64,000 nucleotides of DNA from NCBI GenBank assembly GCA_026874595.1, contig CM049309.1:55712079-55776078 (forward strand), given 5' to 3'. The stretch is from Sipunculus nudus (taxonomy: Eukaryota > Annelida > Sipuncula > Golfingiida > Sipunculidae). Positions within the stretch are counted from its first letter, which is position 1. Each line of letters begins with the position of its first letter. The notes beneath the pieces were generated by a model, which saw only the letters and a list, made by a program, of their open reading frames with translations, was not told the origin of the DNA and searched no databases. Of the stretch, positions 61,501-64,000 are shown piece by piece. Both the position numbers and the translations under genes were made by a program.

Positions 61501-64000
61501 ATTTGATAAAAATTTAAATACAGTCATGATGCATGAGTTTAGGTTGCTCTATAAAACTTAAACCGACTTATGATTTCCATGCATATACCTAATCGTGTGT
61601 ATAACAAATTGATCTTGTTATTACTGATTTCTGAAGATGTTTTGGGTGTCCCGCCGGCGCCCAACAACGGAACAGAGGGAGCTCTGTACTCCATTCTGAG
61701 AAACCCTCCGTCACTTCCGGTTATAGACACTACAGGCAGGTACAGCATCTGTAGCTACAGAGGGCCGACTGCGCATGACAACATCTGTCCGTGCAATCTG
61801 GTAAGTTTACCTGTTTCTTCTGTGTAATTTTCATTCGTTTGTTCACCAGTTCAGAGATTTACATAAGAACCATATGTTTCTACAATACGCTTTAAAAACA
61901 CTTTCAATATATTGCATGCAGAAAACAATAGCAGCTCTGAATGAGAGACTGAACAGAACAGAGATCCAGAACAGTCAAAGTTTATCTGACCATTTGCCTC
62001 ACGGGATGCCCGTCCTGAACAACAACGACACGGTCTGTATCCTGTACCATGACGACTACGTCTCAGCCTACAGCCATCAACGCAAGATGGCGCTCTGGTC
62101 AGCCTTCACCATCGATAGAAATCGGGTGAGAATTTCTTCGTTTGCCAGTCATGTTATTTATGGTTATCTTCTAATACACGTCACGATGTTTGTTGTCAAT
62201 AACTCGACAACACAGGAATAAATCTTTTTATTTTAATAGCTGAAATGAGATGTATGACAAATGTTTTGTTTACTAATATGTTTCAACTTCCATTTCCCTT
62301 GATAAACATTAATGTAGTCTGAGGTATATATTTAACAAGATTATACGTTTGATCTTGGGCCTGGTGCCTCCATAGATTTCCGCCATAGATATATTATGCC
62401 GTCAGTTAGATCCGACCCTTGCGCCACTGCGGCCCAATGTTTTACAAAGTCTAGAAGCCTTGTGTTTATTAATTATACTACCGGTATGTTTATGTTTTAA
62501 TACTTTTACAGTTCTCCGACATTGAGATTCCAAACTGCGTTAGAATTGACCCCCGGGTGGACCAGGTTGACCAGACGACCTGCGATAATTACACGTCCAT
62601 GGAAGATCAGATGATCGCCAGAGTCAACCTGTTCCCGCCAAAATTCAGCTCCTCAAACAAGACGGTACACGACGCCATGATCCTCACCAACAGCGTCCCC
62701 ATGTACAACGGAACAGGTCGGAGACAAATAAAATATATTTAAAGGTGCCACATCACCTACCTTTTGAAAAATAATTATGTGATATCTGGCTTCCTCTGTG
62801 TATATATTAATGATCTTAGGGTTTTTTTTTTTGTGAAAAAAATCTTATTCGGCCTTCGTGAAGGATGTGTGAACTTGTTTACCATAAACATGTTTGTTAA
62901 CACAGTAATGTTGACAAATGGGAAATATATGTTACCTAAGGTGGTAGGCCGCATATATGCGGAGGTAGAAAGGTCATTCGCAATTTGCAAAGCTCTGGCT
63001 TATCTGACTTGCTGCCAGATGTCCTTGTTGTATTTGTTTTGATTATTTGAGCGGGCCCCACATAAACATGGTGATAAAAACAAAACAAGCAGCCTGTGTG
63101 CGATGATATCCACGTTTCATTGCCTATTTTTAAGAAAGCTCCAAGGGATTGACTTTAATTTATAAAGTCAGATAGGTGATTGGGCCCCGGAAAACAATTG
63201 TTATAATATCGTTAATTGCCAGATTATTTCACTATGTTTATTTACGTATAACCTCGAGATGATTTTTTATTGTAGGTCAGACCTGGAGACATCAGTCCCT
63301 TGTCATAACGTCATGTGTATATGTATTCATTTAAATCACTGTAATTAGGAATTTTACCTCTAAATGATAAAGATTAACTCTAACTGAATCTCTTCATTTG
63401 CAATAATAAAAAGGGTTCATTGTTTCATTGACTGTTGTTATCATCTGTAAATTCCAATTTCCAGTGATTTGGGATCACGTGATTACAACTGTGACCGAAT
63501 GGGCACGTGCCTACGAACGGCTTCACGTGATAATGGGGCCGGCGTTTGATTCCGACTTTGATGGGCACTGGGACCCAGTCAGTTTATTACAGAGGTATGA
63601 CAAGTGATCATAGACTTAACTATAATAAACGAAACGTGTAGAAACGTGTGATCAGCAGATGACTGATGTGTTTAGGCTTAGTACAGAGACCAAGCTTAAT
63701 GTCTTTAAGGATATAAATCGTCATTGATGGTATTTTTATGCTAACTGCTCAACAGAGATAACATAATGGTGCCTACCATCGGATTATGCACATTGATTTT
63801 CAAATACATGTTATCACAATGTGTTTAATTTTGCTATATACATTGTAAATATAAATATTTCAACGCCCTTTTTTTTGCTTTATCCCCGTCCACGTGTTTC
63901 TCTTCCATTTGTGTTGTGACGTCACTTGTATTTGCTTTATTGGTGTTTTTACAGAGAACATATAAACAACACGGTGAACATCCCCTCCCACTACTACCTT
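24352..64000 (+). CDS. Two-module type II membrane ENPP: anchor-stem-[PDE+nuclease-like]-linker-[PDE+nuclease-like] (copy B, 3' partial, 35 exons in window)
   Basis: 35 exons join without a frame break into 4374 nt, 1458 codons. Order: basic tail (residues 1-12), signal anchor about 13-38, stem to CPEG (91-94), PDE module 1 (95-462), nuclease-like domain 1 (463 to about 815), linker [18 protein letters not shown] (818-835), PDE module 2 (836-1209), nuclease-like domain 2 (1210 onward, cut by the window). The metal/nucleophile set is complete twice: D104, T140, D260, H264, D307, H308, H422 and D845, T881, D1001, H1005, D1048, H1049, H1169. Somatomedin-B domains, usual in ENPP1-3, are absent. 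The active sites should be extracellular (type II anchor). By analogy with copy A about 83 more residues remain; a third module cannot be excluded. The fusion rests on phase-perfect splice sites and needs transcript support. Confidence 0.87.
24839..24890 (+). CDS. Copy B exon 2: basic tail and start of anchor
   Basis: Residues 6-23, [18 protein letters not shown]. The acceptor is the TAG at 24836-24838. The upstream CAG (ends 24827) would shift the frame into a TAG stop. Positive residues before the hydrophobic run predict N-in, C-out. Confidence 0.75.
25042..25151. repeat. (AAT)n microsatellite with short (GAT)n start
   Basis: About 110 bp of trinucleotide repeat between exons 2 and 3. Confidence 0.95.
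25362..25573 (+). CDS. Copy B exon 3: end of anchor and stem
   Basis: Residues 24-93, beginning [15 protein letters not shown], then an Ala/Thr-rich stem and [14 protein letters not shown]. The donor is GG|GTCTGT, weak. It is fixed by the phase-2 join (GG+T) to exon 4. Retention of the intron would stop after five further residues. Confidence 0.8.
25604..25659. repeat. (TA)n microsatellite
   Basis: Lies 30 bases after the exon 3 donor. Confidence 0.95.
25660..29543. other. Long copy B intron 3
   Basis: 3.9 kb of unique-looking DNA. A poly-C run is near 27099-27114. The 144-codon minus frame at 27921-28355 and other frames match nothing I recognise. No exon encoding a somatomedin-B-like Cys pattern was found here. 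Confidence 0.5.
29544..29709 (+). CDS. Copy B exon 4: first PDE exon of module 1
   Basis: Residues 95-149. [17 protein letters not shown] carries zinc ligand D104. [13 protein letters not shown] carries nucleophile T140. 166 nt, acceptor ATTCAG, donor GTAAGA. Confidence 0.93.
30365..30484 (+). CDS. Copy B exon 5
   Basis: Residues 150-189, [16 protein letters not shown] onward. N161 matches the conserved active-site Asn. Donor GTGAGT. Confidence 0.93.
31701..31736. repeat. (TG)n microsatellite
   Basis: 36-bp TG run. Confidence 0.95.
32159..32206. repeat. (TA)n microsatellite
   Basis: 48-bp TA run. Confidence 0.95.
33296..33455. repeat. Cluster of TTTACGGTA motifs in both orientations
   Basis: At least eight ACGGTA/ACGGTC/TACCGT motifs in 160 bp, several as TTACGGTAAAT palindromes. 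Resembles a MITE-like or palindromic satellite fragment; family not identified. Confidence 0.55.
33631..33800 (+). repeat. Left arm of an inverted repeat flanking exons 6-7
   Basis: The reverse complement matches 34571-34739 over about 170 bases. Shared blocks include TGTATGTTTCGATAAAAAT and the GTGCCTGA/TCAGGCAC end. Confidence 0.85.
33877..33952 (+). CDS. Copy B exon 6
   Basis: Residues 190-214, containing [13 protein letters not shown], the canonical ENPP1/3 nucleotide-pocket motif. 76 nt. Flanked with exon 7 by an inverted repeat. Confidence 0.92.
34324..34357 (+). CDS. Copy B exon 7 (34-nt microexon)
   Basis: Residues 215-225, [11 protein letters not shown]. Acceptor TTGCAG, donor GTAAGT. 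Confidence 0.88.
34571..34739 (-). repeat. Right arm of the inverted repeat flanking exons 6-7
   Basis: Inverted partner of 33631-33800. The two arms enclose exons 6 and 7 and intron 6. Family unknown; probably two opposite insertions of one short element. Confidence 0.85.
34884..35022 (+). CDS. Copy B exon 8
   Basis: Residues 226-272. [20 protein letters not shown] and [11 protein letters not shown] are strongly ENPP1/3-like. D260 and H264 are zinc ligands. Confidence 0.93.
35141..35710. repeat. Molluscan-type dispersed repeat with internal duplication
   Basis: Begins with a poly-C run, then TCGTCTGTCGTCAGTCGTCG. It holds two or three related units built around 'CAAGGTCAAATC(T/A)GC(C/T)GAA' and 'TTTTGAA(G/A)CGCTTCACATTT', ending GGGGGAGATATATG. 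No coding capacity. Confidence 0.6.
36009..36117 (+). CDS. Copy B exon 9
   Basis: Residues 273-308, [18 protein letters not shown] to NIIIVADH. D307 and H308 bind zinc. A second CAG six bases in is a possible alternative acceptor. The 109-nt length shared with other modules favours 36009. Confidence 0.9.
36338..36394. repeat. (TA)n microsatellite
   Basis: 57-bp TA run between exons 9 and 10. Confidence 0.95.
36422..36478 (+). repeat. Tandem TATTGTAGGT acceptor-like units before exon 10
   Basis: ATATTGTAGGT, ATATTGTAGAT, TATTGTAGGT and TGTTGTAGGT follow one another. Each ends in an AG that could serve as an acceptor. Confidence 0.65.
36479..36625 (+). CDS. Copy B exon 10
   Basis: Residues 309-357, [17 protein letters not shown] onward. 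147 nt against 162 in the module 2 homologues. Several TTGTAG acceptor-like repeats precede it; the last is used. Confidence 0.85.
37028..37181 (+). CDS. Copy B exon 11
   Basis: Residues 358-408, [12 protein letters not shown] to KPKWQIS. Contains [16 protein letters not shown]. 154 nt as in the other modules. Confidence 0.93.
37182..40131. other. Copy B intron 11
   Basis: 2.95 kb of AT-rich DNA. No exon, RT or transposase motif recognised. Confidence 0.5.
40132..40201 (+). CDS. Copy B exon 12
   Basis: Residues 409-432. H422 in KGGGHGYD is the last zinc ligand. 70 nt against 73 in module 2. Confidence 0.9.
40501..40526. repeat. (GA)n microsatellite
   Basis: Short GA run in intron 12. Confidence 0.9.
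40719..40806 (+). CDS. Copy B exon 13
   Basis: Residues 433-461, [19 protein letters not shown] and NIEIYNFMA. End of PDE module 1. 88 nt. Its 3' edge seeds a decayed repeat array in the next intron. Confidence 0.92.
40807..41640 (+). repeat. Degenerate array seeded by the exon 13 / intron junction
   Basis: Exon 13 ends ATTGAGATCTACAATTTTAT then GGCTGGTACG. The intron carries ten or more loose copies such as 'GGTATTGAGACCTACAGTAT', 'TTATGGCTGGTACATGAGAT' and 'CACTATGGCTGGTAGGTGAG' at about 60-80 bp spacing. The unit contains both the last codons and the donor. Confidence 0.75.
41758..41948 (+). CDS. Copy B exon 14
   Basis: Residues 462-525, [17 protein letters not shown] to CTCPTRQ, the Cys-bearing connector between PDE and nuclease-like domains. 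191 nt, longer than the 164 nt in module 2. Confidence 0.9.
42155..42370 (+). CDS. Copy B exon 15
   Basis: Residues 526-597. [15 protein letters not shown] and [18 protein letters not shown] mark the nuclease-like domain. Acceptor GGCAG, donor GTAAGA. Confidence 0.88.
42371..42625 (+). repeat. Decayed tandem copies of the exon 15 3' edge
   Basis: Two units (about 42436-42530 and 42548-42625) repeat the exon end 'GGCTACAGCCACGAGTACCG' through 'GACGGAGAGGTAAG' and the intron 'AGTGACGTCACG'. The second keeps TTGACGGAGAGGTAAGAAA, an intact-looking donor. Confidence 0.75.
42923..43079 (+). CDS. Copy B exon 16
   Basis: Residues 598-649, [19 protein letters not shown] to VPGFLFPP. Together with exon 17 it matches the single exon m of module 2, so an intron was gained or lost here. 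Confidence 0.9.
43369..43449 (+). CDS. Copy B exon 17
   Basis: Residues 650-676, [20 protein letters not shown] and MYKGFAE. Acceptor TTTCAG. Confidence 0.9.
43858..43987 (+). CDS. Copy B exon 18: calcium-loop exon
   Basis: Residues 677-719. [10 protein letters not shown] at 704-713 has the DxDxDG pattern. 130 nt as in exons n and 34. Confidence 0.92.
43991..44080 (+). repeat. Decayed copy of exon 18 3' half
   Basis: 'GTGACCGCTGGTCCTCTGGT' then TTGACGCTGAC and GATATCAG follow exon positions about 43897-43985, placed immediately after the real donor. Confidence 0.75.
44473..44611 (+). CDS. Copy B exon 19
   Basis: Residues 720-766, containing [14 protein letters not shown] and [12 protein letters not shown]. 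Acceptor TTCCAG, donor GTAAAC. Confidence 0.92.
44740..45430 (+). repeat. tRNA-derived SINE cluster (three related units)
   Basis: Units near 44740-44840, 45050-45140 and 45300-45420. The first has an A-box-like TAGTGAAGCGG (44766-44776) and a perfect B box GGTTCGAATCC (44807-44817). The others keep GGGTTCGATTT and GGGTTCGAATC. Units 1 and 3 share GCGTTCCTACTGGCCTT. Not functional tRNA genes: no acceptor stem is seen. Confidence 0.65.
45999..46204 (+). CDS. Copy B exon 20: end of module 1 and read-through linker
   Basis: Residues 767-834. [15 protein letters not shown] matches the terminal exon of copy A. Instead of stopping after LW it continues [20 protein letters not shown] and PA, then donor GTGAGT in phase 2. 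No stop occurs before the donor in this frame. Confidence 0.88.
46489..46654 (+). CDS. Copy B exon 21: first PDE exon of module 2
   Basis: Residues 836-890. [17 protein letters not shown] has D845; [13 protein letters not shown] has T881. A leading base completes the split Gly codon of CPAG. 166 nt, acceptor ATTCAG, donor GTGAGT. Very close to exon a of copy A. Confidence 0.92.
47490..47609 (+). CDS. Copy B exon 22
   Basis: Residues 891-930, [20 protein letters not shown] onward. The conserved Asn is kept, though the preceding D is A. Donor GTGCGT. Confidence 0.92.
47906..47981 (+). CDS. Copy B exon 23
   Basis: Residues 931-955, [20 protein letters not shown] onward. The WPGS motif is kept, unlike copy A. 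Donor GTGAGC. Confidence 0.92.
48240..48540 (+). repeat. Minisatellite, unit about 40 bp, upstream part
   Basis: Seven or so units of 'GACATTTTGTATTCCTCTTT' plus TTGTATTGCTCCA. The same array resumes at about 50890 beyond a LINE insertion. Confidence 0.85.
48545..50885 (+). mobile_element. LINE fragment (L1/Tx1-like reverse transcriptase), decayed
   Basis: In plus frames with stops and shifts: a CRYIGENTG block near 48635, [20 protein letters not shown] at about 48720-48780, [13 protein letters not shown] near 49000 (the ADD catalytic box) and KTEVLWLGC near 49185. These follow the RT order of non-LTR elements. The 3' end has TATGTATGTATA tracts. A 77-bp segment is directly repeated at 49013-49171. 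Confidence 0.75.
50890..51230 (+). repeat. Minisatellite, downstream part, supplying the exon 24 acceptor
   Basis: About nine units of 'AGACATTTTGTATTCCTCTT' plus TTTGTATTGCTCT. The last unit reads GACATTTTGTATTCCTCTAG and directly forms the pyrimidine tract and AG of exon 24. Confidence 0.85.
51231..51264 (+). CDS. Copy B exon 24 (34-nt microexon)
   Basis: Residues 956-966, [11 protein letters not shown]. Its acceptor CCTCTAG is the last unit of a minisatellite. Donor GTATGT. Confidence 0.88.
52102..52240 (+). CDS. Copy B exon 25
   Basis: Residues 967-1013, [18 protein letters not shown] onward. D1001 and H1005 lie in DLAGHYGGP. Donor GTCAGT. Confidence 0.92.
52857..52965 (+). CDS. Copy B exon 26
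   Basis: Residues 1014-1049, [20 protein letters not shown] to NIILVSDH. D1048 and H1049 bind zinc. Donor GTGAGT. Confidence 0.93.
53216..53377 (+). CDS. Copy B exon 27
   Basis: Residues 1050-1103, [18 protein letters not shown] to PVDREDQ. 162 nt as in copy A exon g. Confidence 0.93.
53378..54420. other. Copy B intron 27, left part
   Basis: No exon seen. Loose repeats of GGTCAAGAGTTTACTCAGTG occur near 54190-54330. Confidence 0.45.
54440..54985 (+). repeat. Tandem repeat, unit about 120 bp
   Basis: Five units share 'ACAAGACTGGTGGCGCCACC' then TACAAT, CAGTGTATG.TCCTGCTTATT and ATTTGAT..ATCAGCCTGAAATT. Internal to intron 27. No frame kept. Confidence 0.75.
55452..55605 (+). CDS. Copy B exon 28
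   Basis: Residues 1104-1154, [20 protein letters not shown] to VDDRWLVT. 154 nt, donor GTGAGT. Confidence 0.93.
56012..56084 (+). CDS. Copy B exon 29
   Basis: Residues 1155-1179, [19 protein letters not shown] onward. H1169 is the last zinc ligand. Acceptor GAAAG is weak; the 73-nt length and phase fix it. Confidence 0.85.
57097..57184 (+). CDS. Copy B exon 30
   Basis: Residues 1180-1208, [19 protein letters not shown] to LYNIMA. 88 nt, donor GTGAGT. The following intron holds the DIRS-type element. Confidence 0.93.
57341..57374 (+). repeat. Left inverted terminal repeat of the DIRS-type element
   Basis: Holds CTCGTCTTACGAGATCACGT and GAGAGAGCGCCAGT. Inverted matches lie at 61094-61118 and 61252-61274. 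Confidence 0.85.
57390..57735 (+). pseudogene. Gag-like region of the DIRS-type element
   Basis: Contains [17 protein letters not shown] followed by a lysine-rich stretch, in two overlapping frames. Position before RT is the main support. Confidence 0.5.
58478..59178 (+). pseudogene. Reverse transcriptase of the DIRS-type element, catalytic box damaged
   Basis: [37 protein letters not shown] and [16 protein letters not shown] follow DIRS-type RT. The YxDD box reads YKND, so one catalytic Asp is lost. A stop near 58692 separates the N-terminal part. Confidence 0.82.
59313..59950 (+). pseudogene. RNase H region of the DIRS-type element
   Basis: [20 protein letters not shown] and KPGWGVVL, then after frame breaks [17 protein letters not shown] near 59825-59880 and [19 protein letters not shown] near 59945-60002. 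These are typical of DIRS RNase H. No methyltransferase domain was recognised after it. Confidence 0.75.
60270..61091 (+). pseudogene. Tyrosine recombinase of the DIRS-type element
   Basis: Three overlapping frames. [11 protein letters not shown] near 60595-60630 holds the first catalytic Arg; [17 protein letters not shown] near 60920-60970 holds the HxxR box. The final catalytic Tyr was not seen. Confidence 0.8.
61094..61196 (+). repeat. Internal complementary region of the DIRS-type element
   Basis: First 25 bases complement the left end of the element; the next about 75 complement its right end (TAAACGAGAGTTACCTGTAA against the end at 61283-61345). Confidence 0.75.
61637..61800 (+). CDS. 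Copy B exon 31
   Basis: Residues 1209-1263, [18 protein letters not shown] to CPCNL. 164 nt, acceptor TGAAG, donor GTAAGT. Confidence 0.92.
61922..62125 (+). CDS. Copy B exon 32
   Basis: Residues 1264-1331, nuclease-like domain start with [17 protein letters not shown] and [16 protein letters not shown]. 204 nt. Confidence 0.92.
62372..62420 (+). repeat. Decayed copy of the exon 33 acceptor region
   Basis: ATAGATTTCCGCCATAGATA then CCGTCAGTTAGATCCGACCC parallels the exon 33/exon m start. The same kind of relic precedes copy A exon m. Confidence 0.55.
62512..62716 (+). CDS. Copy B exon 33
   Basis: Residues 1332-1399, [17 protein letters not shown] to NSVPMYNGT. 205 nt as in copy A exon m. 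Confidence 0.92.
62717..63464. other. Copy B intron 33
   Basis: No exon recognised. A 92-codon open frame here overlaps AT-rich sequence and has no known match. Confidence 0.5.
63465..63594 (+). CDS. Copy B exon 34: calcium-loop exon
   Basis: Residues 1400-1442. [10 protein letters not shown] at 1427-1436 has the DxDxDG pattern. 130 nt. Confidence 0.92.
63955..64000 (+). CDS. Copy B exon 35, cut by the window edge
   Basis: Residues 1443-1458, [16 protein letters not shown], matching copy A exon o. By homology about 102 more bases of this exon and a final exon lie outside. Confidence 0.9.

Noticed and set aside
46433..64000. A separate third ENPP gene starting near 46.4 kb
   Set aside because: No anchor or signal peptide exon precedes 46489. 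The preceding exon has no stop and a consensus donor in the right phase, so a single two-module gene fits better. Transcript data could overturn this.

Overview
This is a eukaryotic window with spliced genes, consensus GT-AG introns, AT-rich non-coding DNA, many (TA)n microsatellites and decayed retroelements. The gene family (ENPP1/ENPP3-type ectonucleotide pyrophosphatase/phosphodiesterase), the repeat families (tRNA-derived SINEs, GGACGGACGG-type repeats, DIRS and Ty3-type elements) and the compact exons suggest a lophotrochozoan invertebrate, most likely a mollusc and perhaps a bivalve. The organism assignment is inference.

Layout. (1) 497-13391, plus strand: sixteen exons encoding 707 residues of an ENPP catalytic (PDE) domain followed by the nuclease-like domain, ending in a stop codon and a poly(A) signal. 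The first visible exon starts in phase 2, so the 5' part lies outside the window ('copy A'). (2) 13.5-24.3 kb: intergenic DNA with degenerate tandem repeats and a 5'-truncated minus-strand Ty3-type LTR retrotransposon (18955 to about 23590). Its domain order is protease, integrase, reverse transcriptase, RNase H, the Gmr1-like order. (3) 24352-64000 (right edge), plus strand: a second ENPP gene ('copy B') with 35 exons in the window and one open frame of 1458 codons. It encodes a short basic cytosolic tail, a type II signal anchor, a short stem, a full PDE+nuclease-like module, a Cys-containing linker, and a second PDE+nuclease-like module that runs off the window.

The main result is that what first looks like two adjacent ENPP genes at 24-46 kb and 46-64 kb is best read as one gene. 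The last exon of module 1 has no stop. It runs into a linker ending CPAG, then a consensus phase-2 donor, and the next exon in phase is the first catalytic exon of module 2. The same 'DTD...CP(E/A)G, phase-2 intron, catalytic exon' arrangement precedes module 1. Both modules keep all seven metal/nucleophile residues. Copy A matches module 2 of copy B exon for exon, so the locus probably holds two paralogous two-module ectoenzymes.

A second locus-wide pattern is that many introns begin or end with decayed tandem copies of the neighbouring exon edge (after exons g, k, 13, 15 and 18; before exons m, 10, 24 and 33), and one intron holds a relic of a whole exon. Copy B introns also hold a DIRS-type retroelement (57341 to about 61350), a LINE fragment (48.55-50.88 kb), a tRNA-like SINE cluster (44.7-45.4 kb) and a 170-bp inverted repeat flanking exons 6-7. 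No prokaryotic genes, CRISPR arrays or rRNA genes were seen.
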